Shown here: positions 18,753-26,142 of the stretch, piece by piece | How positions within the stretch are numbered: the first letter of the stretch is position 1 | Layout: each line of letters starts with the position of its first letter | NCBI RefSeq assembly: GCF_000511355.1 | Contig: NC_023135.1 | Span: 4,020,838-4,084,837 of the forward strand | DNA length: 64,000 nucleotides | Source: Leisingera methylohalidivorans DSM 14336 | Lineage (GTDB): Bacteria; Pseudomonadota; Alphaproteobacteria; Rhodobacterales; Rhodobacteraceae | Reading direction: 5' to 3' | Program-made: the position numbers and the translations under genes | The notes under the pieces: model-generated | Database searches by the model: none | Told to the model about the DNA's origin: nothing | Seen by the model: the letters and a program-made list of their open reading frames with translations, nothing else

Positions 18753-19675
18753 GCCGGTGCCTTTATCAATTCTTCCACATGCGCGCGCGTTGCGGCGGCC
18801 AGCGCGTTCAGATCATATCCGCCTTCCAAAGTCGAGACGATACGGCCCTGGCAGAGATCACTGGCGAGTTTGCAAAGCTCGGCGGTGATCCAGGCGAAAT
18901 CGGCTGTGGCCCAGTTGAGGCTGGCAAGGGGATCGTCCTGGTGGGCGTCAAAGCCGGCCGAGATGAGGATCAGCTCCGGTTTGAACGCGCGCAGGCGCGG
19001 GAAGGCCTGACCCTCATAGGCCGCCTGCATCTCCGCCCGGCCGGAGCCCGGCGCCAGCGGCATGTTCAGGATAGTGCCATGGGCGCCGTCCTCATCCGGG
19101 CGGCCGGAGCCGGGCCAGAGCGGCATCTGCTGGCTGGTGATCACCAGAGCGCGCGGTTCGTCCCACAAGAGATCCTGGGTGCCGTTGCCGTGGTGCACGT
19201 CGAAATCCACCACCGCGACCCGGCTGAGGCCGTGATGGTCCAGCGCGTGTTTGGCGGCCAGCGCGGCATTGCCGAACAGGCAGAATCCCATGGCAGTACC
19301 GGTCTCCGCGTGGTGTCCCGGCGGGCGCACGGCGGCAAAAGCGTTCTGCACCTCGCCGCCCAGCACCATATCGACACCGCGCACCGCCGCGCCCGCTGCG
19401 CGGAAGGCCGCATCCAGAGATCCGGGGGACATGAACGTGTCGCCGTCTATCTGTGCCCAGCCCTCCGCAGGGGAGGCTTTACGCAAGTCCGAGAGGTAGG
19501 ACGCCGGGTGGATGCGCAGAATATCGTCTTCGGCGGCCATCGGCGCGGTGACGCGTTTCAGCTCCAAGGGGTCCAGCGCGTGCAGGATGTGCTCCAGCCG
19601 TGCGACCTGTTCCGGATGACCGTCAGGGGTGATGTGGTTCAGGCAGTCGGCATGGGTGATCAGGGCGGTGGTCAT
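18749..19675 (-). CDS. Histone deacetylase-superfamily deacetylase
   Basis: A zinc-dependent hydrolase of the class II HDAC / acetylpolyamine amidohydrolase superfamily, 308 residues. Visible are RPPGHHAETGTAMGFCLFGN with the two active-site His, VVDFDVHHGNGTQDL with zinc ligands, and ISAGFDAHQDDPL with the third ligand. The start at 19675 follows GCAGGAGGAAACCGCC. The physiological substrate in bacteria may be an acetylated polyamine, a protein lysine or acetoin-related; none is shown here. It leads the xseB-ispA-dxs transcript. Confidence 0.92.
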   Translation of the reverse strand: MTTALITHADCLNHITPDGHPEQVARLEHILHALDPLELKRVTAPMAAEDDILRIHPASYLSDLRKASPAEGWAQIDGDTFMSPGSLDAAFRAAGAAVRGVDMVLGGEVQNAFAAVRPPGHHAETGTAMGFCLFGNAALAAKHALDHHGLSRVAVVDFDVHHGNGTQDLLWDEPRALVITSQQMPLWPGSGRPDEDGAHGTILNMPLAPGSGRAEMQAAYEGQAFPRLRAFKPELILISAGFDAHQDDPLASLNWATADFAWITAELCKLASDLCQGRIVSTLEGGYDLNALAAATRAHVEELIKAPA

Positions 19676-19804
19676 GGCGGTTTCCTCCTGCAGCGGGTCT
19701 TGGCGCGACCCTAGGGGGCGGCGGCGCTGTGCTGCAAGGGGAATCCCAGAGCTCTGCTCCGGACCCCGGGATGTTTCGGACATGAGGAAATGGCCGGCCG
19801 GGTC

Positions 19805-20506
19805 CTAGTCGGGTGCCAGCATATAGCCCGCGCCGCGCACCGTCTGCAGATATTGCGGCTGTTTCGGGTTCGGCTCGATCTTGCGGCGCAGGCGGGTGAT
19901 CTGCACGTCCACCGCGCGTTCCTGCGCCTGACCGCGGTCGCGGCCCAGATCTTCGACCAGCTTGGTGCGGGACACTGGCTCGCCGGGTTGGGCCGAGAAG
20001 ATCTTCATCAGCTGGCTTTCGGTGCCGGTGAGGCGGATCAGCTCGTCGCCCTGCCACATCTCGCCGCGTTCAATGTCATAGCGGATGGCGCCCAGGTGCA
20101 GCACTTTGAGGGCGCTTTCCTGTGCCACCGTGTCCGGCATCCGCCGCAGGATCGCGTTCACCCGCAGCAGCAGCTCCTTCGGCTCAAAGGGTTTGGGCAG
20201 GTAGTCATCTGCACCGGCCTCCAGGCCAGCGATGCGGTCTTCGGTTTCGCCCTTGGCAGTCAGCAGCAGGATCGGTGTGGCCATGGTCTCACGCAGCGAT
20301 TTAGTCAGCGAGATACCGTCCTCGCCGGGCATCATCACATCCATGACGATCAGGTCAAAATCCAGCCCCGCCAGCACCCGCCGGGCATGGGCCGCATCCC
20401 GCGCTGCCGTTACCAGAAAGCCGGACCGCATCAGAAATTTTTTCAGAAGGCTGCGGATGCGCTCGTCGTCGTCGACGATCAGCAGATGGGCGTCATTCAT
20501 GCTCAT
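19805..20506 (-). CDS. petR: OmpR-type response regulator, PetR-like
   Basis: A 233-residue regulator with a receiver domain (HLLIVDDDERIRSLLKKF, phospho-acceptor Asp56 in IVMDVMMPGEDG, conserved Lys in DDYLPKPF) and a winged-helix DNA-binding domain (RLTGTESQLMKIF, VDVQITRLRRKIE, TVRGAGYML). It follows a MarR-family gene with essentially no gap, the petP-petR order known from Rhodobacter capsulatus. There PetR is needed for bc1 complex production. No sensor kinase is adjacent. Start at 20506 (MSMNDAH) is preferred over a TTG at 20515; ATG 20500 is also possible. Confidence 0.88.
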   Translation of the reverse strand: MSMNDAHLLIVDDDERIRSLLKKFLMRSGFLVTAARDAAHARRVLAGLDFDLIVMDVMMPGEDGISLTKSLRETMATPILLLTAKGETEDRIAGLEAGADDYLPKPFEPKELLLRVNAILRRMPDTVAQESALKVLHLGAIRYDIERGEMWQGDELIRLTGTESQLMKIFSAQPGEPVSRTKLVEDLGRDRGQAQERAVDVQITRLRRKIEPNPKQPQYLQTVRGAGYMLAPD

Positions 20507-20511
20507 GTGGC

Positions 20512-21015
20512 TCAATCCCGCAGCTTGGCATAGGCACGGCGCATATCCGCATCCATCATTGCCTCAAGCACTTTCTTGAAGCCTTGTACTGCCTCGGGGC
20601 CTGCATCCTTGAAGGCGGCGCGCATCCGGGAGCGCTGGGCATCCGACAGCGTGGCCTCCAGAGCCGCGCCCTGATCGGTCAGGTACAGATGCCGCTCGCG
20701 CTTATCCAGCTCACCCACCTTGCTGATCACCAGGCCGTCGCCGATCAATGTGCGCAGCACCCGGTTCAGCGATTGTTTGGTGACACCCAGTATGCTGAGA
20801 AGGTTGTTCACTGTCGTGCCGGGCGAACGGTTGATAAAGTGGACCGCCCTGTGATGCGCCCGGCCATAGGACAATTCTGCCAGAATCCGGTCCGGATCGG
20901 CCGTAAAGCCGCGGTAGGCAAAAAACATTGCCTCGATCCCCTGGCGCAGCTGCTCATCCGTCAGAAACAGCAGGCTTTCGCCGCCGTATCCCTGCCCTGT
21001 CCGGCCTTCAGGCAT
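20512..21015 (-). CDS. petP: MarR-family regulator, PetP-like
   Basis: A 167-residue winged-helix regulator. The recognition region is TTVNNLLSILGVTKQSLNRVLRTLIGDGLV followed by the wing KRERHLYLTDQGAALE, as in MarR proteins. The gene immediately precedes the PetR-like response regulator, matching the petPR pair of purple bacteria. A 19-bp inverted repeat lies 35 bp upstream of its start and is a candidate autoregulatory operator. The assignment as PetP rests mainly on this pairing. Confidence 0.86.
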   Translation of the reverse strand: MPEGRTGQGYGGESLLFLTDEQLRQGIEAMFFAYRGFTADPDRILAELSYGRAHHRAVHFINRSPGTTVNNLLSILGVTKQSLNRVLRTLIGDGLVISKVGELDKRERHLYLTDQGAALEATLSDAQRSRMRAAFKDAGPEAVQGFKKVLEAMMDADMRRAYAKLRD

Positions 21016-21049
21016 TCGGTGCCCCCTCGTCTGTATTGCCGGCCAGTTT

Positions 21050-21068
21050 ATGTCAGTGTTGTTGACAT
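21050..21068. promoter_or_regulatory. Candidate MarR-type operator upstream of petP
   Basis: ATGTCA, seven bases, TGACAT forms a perfect inverted repeat between the divergent petP and ilvE starts. The size and spacing are typical of MarR-family operators, and the nearest such regulator is PetP itself. Autoregulation of petPR is the simplest reading; an effect on ilvE is possible. Confidence 0.5.
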
Positions 21069-21177
21069 TCCAAGGGTGAAGATGTATCGAATCTCAGCTT
21101 TGACGCAAGATTGTGTCCGGTTCGGTCACAACTAGCGCAATAAATGGAAATCCCGCAGAGTTTTAGGAGGGTGCGGC

Positions 21178-22044
21178 ATGGCAGGTTATGACGACCGCGA
21201 CGGTGTTATCTGGATGGATGGGGAATTGGTCGAGTGGCGGGATGCCAAGGTGCATATTCTGACCCATGCCATGCATTATGCCTCCTCCGTGTTCGAAGGC
21301 GAGCGCGCCTATAACGGCAAGATCTTCAAGAGCCGCGAGCATTCCGAACGCCTGATCGCATCGGCCGAGGCGCTGGACATGCCGATGCCTTACACGGTCG
21401 ATCAGATCGAGGCGGCCAAGGATGAGGCGCTGAAGGCTTCCGGCCTGCAGGATGCCTATGTGCGGGCGCTGGTCTGGCGCGGGTCCGGTGATGATATGGG
21501 CGTGGCCTCGGCTGCCAACCCGGTGCGGATGGCAATCGCGGTCTGGGGCTGGGGCGCCTACTATGGCGACGCCAAAATGCAGGGCGCCAAGCTGGCGATT
21601 GCCGAATGGAAACGCCCGTCGCCGGAGACCATCCCGGTCCATGCCAAGGCGGCAGGCCTTTACATGATCTGCACCATATCCAAGCACAAAGCGACCGCGC
21701 AGGGCTGCTCGGACGCGCTGTTCATGGACTGGCGCGGGTATGTGGCCGAGGCGACCGGCGCCAACATTTTCTTCGTGAAGGATGGCGAGGTGCACACCCC
21801 GCTGGCGGATTGCTTCCTCAATGGCATCACCCGCCAGACCGTGATCCAGATGCTGAAAGACAAGGGCATCACTGTGCATGAGCGCCGTATCAAGCCGGAG
21901 GAAATGGAAGGCTTCGAGCAGTGCTGGCTGACTGGCACCGCCGCCGAAGTTACACCGGTTGGCGAGATCGGACCCTACAAATTCGAGGTCGGCGCGCTGA
22001 CCCGTGAGATCGCTGAGGACTACGAAAAACTGGTCCGCGCGTAA
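21178..22044 (+). CDS. ilvE: Branched-chain amino-acid aminotransferase
   Basis: A fold-type IV PLP enzyme (288 residues) for the last step of Val, Leu and Ile synthesis. It has [27 protein letters not shown]-like N-terminal features ([28 protein letters not shown]), the PLP-binding Lys region [36 protein letters not shown], and [15 protein letters not shown] near the C-terminus. AGGAGG lies upstream of the ATG. A strong terminator follows, so it is monocistronic. It is divergent from petPR. Confidence 0.95.
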   Translation: [288 protein letters not shown]

Positions 22045-22065
22045 GCGCACGCCAATACGGCACGG

Positions 22066-22093
22066 AAAACCCCGCCTGCGTGCGGGGTTTTTT
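22066..22093 (+). terminator. Rho-independent terminator of ilvE
   Basis: AAAACCCCGC, loop CTGCGT, GCGGGGTTTTTT: a six-pair GC core extended by A-T pairs and a run of T. It starts 22 bp after the ilvE stop codon. The following 150 bp up to the MgtC-like gene show no coding signal. Confidence 0.92.
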
Positions 22094-22246
22094 CTTTGCG
22101 GCGCCGGACTGCCTTTCACGGTTCATAGCGGCCAAAGCCATTTTTCTGCACTCATTCCGGTACTGTGCCATAGTCGGGCATATTGATGAAAAATCATTCC
22201 GGGGCTCGCTGCGTGCTGCTGCCCGCCACGGAGGAACGGGAACGCG

Positions 22247-22717
22247 ATGGACCTGAGTATTGCTTATGTGAGCTATTGGGAGCTGTGTCTGCGCCTGATC
22301 TGCGCTGCTGCTGCCGGGGCGCTGTTGGGCCTCGACCGGGAACTGCGGCATCGCAAGGTGGGCATGCGGACCTATATGATTGTCTCGCTTGGGGCGGCGG
22401 GTTTTACCTTGATCACCATGGAATTGGCGATGGAGGCGCAGACCCTTGAAATGGGAACTGACCCGACTCGCATCATGCAGGGGATTGTCGGAGCGATAGG
22501 CTTTCTAGGCGCCGGTGCGATCATACATGGCGATGAGCGGGTCGGAGGGATGGCGACGGCGGCCAGCCTTTGGGCGGCCGGGGGTGTCGGCATGGCCTCG
22601 GGGCTAGGCTATTATGTTCATGCGGTGCTGCTGGCGCTGCTCGCCGCCGGCATTCTGGCCCTGAGCCGGTTGATGAGCAACCGCGGCCGGGAGGACCGGC
22701 CGGATGTCCGTGACTGA
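22247..22717 (+). CDS. MgtC/SapB-family membrane protein
   Basis: A 156-residue protein with four to five hydrophobic segments and the MgtC core RLICAAAAGALLGLDRELRHRKVGMRTYMIVSLGAA, then MQGIVGAIGFLGAGAIIHGDERVGGMATAASLWA. The conserved RE..K and GFLGAG motifs are present. Members affect membrane ATPase activity or Mg2+ homeostasis in some bacteria; the role here is unknown. GAGGAACGGGAACGCG precedes the ATG. A broken AraC-type gene follows. Confidence 0.9.
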   Translation: MDLSIAYVSYWELCLRLICAAAAGALLGLDRELRHRKVGMRTYMIVSLGAAGFTLITMELAMEAQTLEMGTDPTRIMQGIVGAIGFLGAGAIIHGDERVGGMATAASLWAAGGVGMASGLGYYVHAVLLALLAAGILALSRLMSNRGREDRPDVRD

Positions 22718-22719
22718 CC

Positions 22720-23205
22720 ATGCAGTGCGAGACAGCCAAGCCGCCGCGTGAAGAGGCAGGTTATGACGGTGGCGGGGTGCTGGTTTACGGCGGTGCAGGC
22801 CAAGGGCGCGATACGCAGCTGATCTGCGGCCATTTTTCGTTCGCGGGCATGCCGGGTCAGCGCGGCACCGGGCATATGCTGATCGACCCGCTGCCGCCCT
22901 TCATTGTGATCAAGAACCATGGCAAGGAGGCCGGAGCCTGGATTGAGGCGACCCTGCGGATAATCGGATCAGAGATGCATGTCGCACACTGCCTTCGCTC
23001 AGGAGTTTGCCGCCAAGATGGAGGTGACACCGATGCAATACCTGACCGGCCGGCGGCTGCAGATCGCCGGCCAGGGGTTGACGGAACAGGGGCTGACAGT
23101 GGCCGATGCCGCGGAAATTGCCGGCTAAGCGTCCGAGGCGGCCTGTTCACGGGTGTTCCGCAAACAGGTCGGTATGTCGTCTGCAGCCTGCCGGCAGCAG
23201 CACGC
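22720..23205 (+). pseudogene. AraC-family (cupin_6-type) regulator remnant
   Basis: Two pieces of one AraC regulator survive. Residues from 22720 (GGVLVYGGAGQGRDTQLICG, then LPPFIVIKN) match the end of a cupin_6 sensor domain. From about 22994, one frame over, FAQEFAAKMEVTPMQYL and the sequence to EIAG match the AraC helix-turn-helix. A TAA at 23126 replaces the tyrosine normally found in GYxSEAAFSR, and ASEAACSRVFRKQVGMS continues in frame beyond it. The N-terminus of the sensor and roughly 80 to 100 internal residues are missing. The gene is therefore inactivated by deletion, frameshift and nonsense change. Confidence 0.8.
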
Positions 23206-23224
23206 GGCTGCCTTTGCCAGAGCC

Positions 23225-24061
23225 CTACTGGCGCAGCAGCCAGTCCACCACTGCCTTGGCCCGGCCTTTTGCGCTAGGCCACAGCACATAAAATCCCTGG
23301 TCCCCCAGACGGGGTGCTTGCCACAGGACCTCCAGCGGCTGACTGCCAAGAAATATCCGCGGCACCAGTGCGATGCCCTGGCCGTTGATGGCCGCATCCA
23401 TCGCCAGAGCGGTCTGGTTGAATTGCAGGACCCGTCCGGTTGCACTAAGCCCCTCGTGACGCAGCAGCAGATCCCAATGCCGGTGCCCGTCCTGGATCAA
23501 CGTGTACTGCGCCAAGTCAGCGAGATCTGGAGTTTTTCCCAAAGTCAGAGCCATATCCGGCCGTCCCACGGCGACCAGATCGACAAGCGAAAGAAGGGCG
23601 GAATTCAAACCTCTCTCCTGCGGCTTGCGGCCCTGACGGATAGCAATGCCGATCCCATCGCGTTTGAAATCAGTCAGGCTTTCCTCGGCCACCACCCGCA
23701 ATTCAATATCCGGATGCGTTGCTTCGAACTCCGGCAGCCGCGGCACCAGCCATTTTGACGCAAAGGAAGGCGGCACTGACAGTATCACCCGCTGCACCGC
23801 CGGCGACAGCTTGTCCGTCGCGTCGCGAACCAGCGTCAGAGCCTGACTCACCGGCGCGTGGTAACTGCGCCCGGTATCCGTCAGCGTCAGCCCGCGTGCA
23901 TGGCGGTGGAACAGCTTATGTCCCAGATCCGCCTCCAGCCTGCGCACCTGCTGGGCAACGGCACCTTGGGTCAGATGCAGCTCCTCGGCCGCACGGCCGA
24001 AGTTCAGGTGGCGGGCAGCAGCGTCAAACATCCGCAGGGCGTTGAGGTTGGGCAAGCGCAT
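23225..24061 (-). CDS. LysR-family transcriptional regulator (GcvA-like)
   Basis: A 278-residue regulator. The N-terminal HTH reads NLNALRMFDAAARHLNFGRAAEELHLTQGAVAQQVRRLEADLG, in overlapping pieces matching GcvA/AmpR-type LysR proteins. The effector domain follows (SVPPSFASKWLVPRLPEFEA). The start ATG at 24061 gives the standard length; the long open frame upstream is antisense to the next gene. It is divergent from an SDR gene with 102 bp between starts, so regulation of that SDR is likely in the usual LysR manner. Confidence 0.93.
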   Translation of the reverse strand: MRLPNLNALRMFDAAARHLNFGRAAEELHLTQGAVAQQVRRLEADLGHKLFHRHARGLTLTDTGRSYHAPVSQALTLVRDATDKLSPAVQRVILSVPPSFASKWLVPRLPEFEATHPDIELRVVAEESLTDFKRDGIGIAIRQGRKPQERGLNSALLSLVDLVAVGRPDMALTLGKTPDLADLAQYTLIQDGHRHWDLLLRHEGLSATGRVLQFNQTALAMDAAINGQGIALVPRIFLGSQPLEVLWQAPRLGDQGFYVLWPSAKGRAKAVVDWLLRQ

Positions 24062-24163
24062 CAGATCCAAGGCAGTAGTTTTTCTGCAGTCTCGCGCGAT
24101 GAGACATGATTGGTCAAGCGCGCCGCCAACCTCCATCTTGAGAACAAGCAAAGGAGTATGGAC

Positions 24164-24862
24164 ATGACCAAAGTTGCTCTCTTCACCGCCGCAGGCAGCG
24201 GCATGGGCGCCGAGGCCGCCCGCCATCTTCACGAACTGGGGTATGAGGTTGCCATTCTCTCTTCCTCTGGCAAGGGCGAGGCCCTGGCGCAGGAACTGGG
24301 CGGGGTGGGGCATACCGGCTCTAACCTTGGGCAAAAGGTCCTGCAGGCGCTGGTGGACAAGGCGATGGACCGCTGGGGACGGATCGACGTTCTGGTCAAT
24401 TCCGCAGGTCACGGGCCCAAGGGCGACATTATGGAAATCAGCGATGACGACTGGCATCTGGGGATGGAATACTACCTGATGAACGTGATCCGACCGGTCC
24501 GGCTGGCGGCCCCGATCATGGCAGCGCAGGGGCAAGGCTCGATCATCAACATCTCGACGTTTGCAGCGTTTGAGCCGGATCCGCTTTTCCCCACGTCCGG
24601 CGTGTTCCGGGCCGGGCTGGCGAGCTTTACCAAGCTTTTTGCGGACAAATTCGCGGCCCGGGGCGTGCGGATGAACAACGTGCTGCCGGGTTTCATCGAC
24701 AGCCTGCCCGAAACCGAGGACCGCAAAGCCCGCATTCCTATGGGCCGATACGGCACCTCGCGTGAGATTTCTGCGCTGATTGCTTATCTGGCCTCGGAAG
24801 AAGCCGCTTACACAACTGGCCAGAACATACGCGTCGACGGGGGGCTGACCCGTGCCGTCTGA
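24164..24862 (+). CDS. SDR-family protein with altered active site
   Basis: A 232-residue short-chain dehydrogenase fold protein. The nucleotide site FTAAGSGMGAEAARHL and the NSAG motif (residues 79-82) are intact, and Ser131 (IINIS) is present. At the YxxxK position the sequence is S145-G-V-F-R149 in PTSGVFRAGLASFTK, so both catalytic Tyr and Lys are replaced. GQNIRVDGGLTRAV closes the chain. AAAGGAG is best spaced for the ATG at 24164, not 24158. Divergent from a LysR gene and overlapping the next small gene by 11 bp. The activity may be lost or unusual. Confidence 0.88.
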   Translation: MTKVALFTAAGSGMGAEAARHLHELGYEVAILSSSGKGEALAQELGGVGHTGSNLGQKVLQALVDKAMDRWGRIDVLVNSAGHGPKGDIMEISDDDWHLGMEYYLMNVIRPVRLAAPIMAAQGQGSIINISTFAAFEPDPLFPTSGVFRAGLASFTKLFADKFAARGVRMNNVLPGFIDSLPETEDRKARIPMGRYGTSREISALIAYLASEEAAYTTGQNIRVDGGLTRAV

Positions 24863-25106
24863 CGCTCAGGCCTTGCCAAAAGCAACCACGCTCAACCCGG
24901 CATTTGTTCTGAAATGGGCCGCGTCCATCGTGCAGATCCTTGGATACTCTGCCACCGCGTGGGGCTTGCACCCCTGGAACATCTATCTGTTCCTGGCTGG
25001 TCTCACGGGTTGGTTCCTGGTTGGCGTGCTGTGGAACGACCGGGCGATCATGCTGATCCACCTTGTGGCGCTTGGCGCGATGATTTCCGGCATCTGGTCC
25101 AGTTAG
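24852..25106 (+). CDS. Small membrane protein, 84 aa (possibly DUF6552)
   Basis: Three hydrophobic segments are visible: FVLKWAASIVQILGYSATAWG, IYLFLAGLTGWFLVGVLW and IMLIHLVALGAMISGIW. Charged turns contain WNDR. It overlaps the end of the SDR gene by 11 bp and is on the same strand, so the two are probably co-translated. I recall similar small Rhodobacterales proteins listed as DUF6552, but I am not certain of the name. The function is unknown. Confidence 0.75.
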   Translation: MPSDAQALPKATTLNPAFVLKWAASIVQILGYSATAWGLHPWNIYLFLAGLTGWFLVGVLWNDRAIMLIHLVALGAMISGIWSS

Positions 25107-25112
25107 AGCCTG

Positions 25113-26048
25113 TTATCCGCCCTTGGGGTCGATCATCGGCTTGGCCTTGCCGCGCTGCAGGCCCAGCCGGTGTTCGCGCCAGATCACCAGAACATTGCCG
25201 GAAATGACCAGCGCTGCCCCGGCCAGCATCACCAGCGTCGGCCATTCCTCGAACCAGACATAGCCAATGACGATTGCAAAAATCATAGAGGCATAGTCAT
25301 AGGGCGCCAGCATCGACGCAGGCGCAAAGCGATAAGAAGAGGTAACTAGGATCTGTGCCACCCCGCCGACCAGCCCGGCGCTGATCAGCAGCGCGGTTGT
25401 TTGCGGGTCCGGGATCACCCAGCCAAAGGGTGCGGTCAGCAGCGCCAGGCCCGAGGCGGTCAGTGAGAAATAGAACACGATCGCCGCGGTGTGTTCCGAC
25501 TGCACCATCCGGCGGATGTGAATCTGTACAAAACCGCGGGCCACCGTGGCGCCGACCACCAGCAGCACGCCCAGCATAGCGCCATCCTCCAGATCGCCGC
25601 CCAGCCGCGGCCAGATCATGATCAGCACGCCAAGCAGGCCAATCGCAACGGCGCTGATCCGCACCAGGCGGATGGTTTCGCCGAGGAACAGCGCCGCCAG
25701 GATCAGGGTGAAAATCGGGGTGGCATAGCCGATGGCGGTGACCTCCGGCAGCGGCAGCAGCGCCAGCCCCATAAAGGTCAACCCCATCGCCGAGGTTCCG
25801 ACCAGCCCGCGCCACACGTGAAACATCGGCTTTGTGGTGATCAGCCCGTGCCGCAGCTCGCCGCGCGCGGCCAGCCATGCGACAATTACCGGAATCGCAA
25901 AAAAGGAGCGAAAGAACACCGCTTCCCCTGCCGGCACAGTTTCAGATGTTGCCTTGATGATCCCGGACAGCGCAGTGAACAGCGCAATGGCGGTTACTTT
26001 CAACAGGACTGCCAGCGCAGGCCGATGCGATGTTAAGGAGTTTGCCAT
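25113..26048 (-). CDS. EamA/DMT-superfamily permease
   Basis: A 311-residue inner-membrane transporter with ten predicted helices in two EamA repeats: VTAIALFTALSGIIKATSE at the start, GLVGTSAMGLTFMGLALLPL, GGVAQILVTSSYRFAPASM, and a last helix LVMLAGAALVISGNVLVI before a basic tail. The phrase around AGEAVFFRSFFAIPV is typical of RhaT/S-adenosylmethionine-uptake-like members, but no substrate can be assigned. The start at 26048 was preferred over 26156 because the extra residues are not membrane-like. It converges with the small membrane protein. Confidence 0.92.
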   Translation of the reverse strand: MANSLTSHRPALAVLLKVTAIALFTALSGIIKATSETVPAGEAVFFRSFFAIPVIVAWLAARGELRHGLITTKPMFHVWRGLVGTSAMGLTFMGLALLPLPEVTAIGYATPIFTLILAALFLGETIRLVRISAVAIGLLGVLIMIWPRLGGDLEDGAMLGVLLVVGATVARGFVQIHIRRMVQSEHTAAIVFYFSLTASGLALLTAPFGWVIPDPQTTALLISAGLVGGVAQILVTSSYRFAPASMLAPYDYASMIFAIVIGYVWFEEWPTLVMLAGAALVISGNVLVIWREHRLGLQRGKAKPMIDPKGG

Positions 26049-26142
26049 GGCGCGACCCTGCGCCCAAGCGCCGCAAAGATCAATGGCTTGATTTCGGGCG
26101 GGGAGAAGGCGCAAATGGCGCCGGTTTAGACGGGAGCCGCCG

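Noticed and set aside
21111-21131. TTGTG and CACAA as an operator or promoter for ilvE.
   Set aside because: Short arms with a long, unmatched spacer, and no good -10 box nearby. Such pairs occur by chance.
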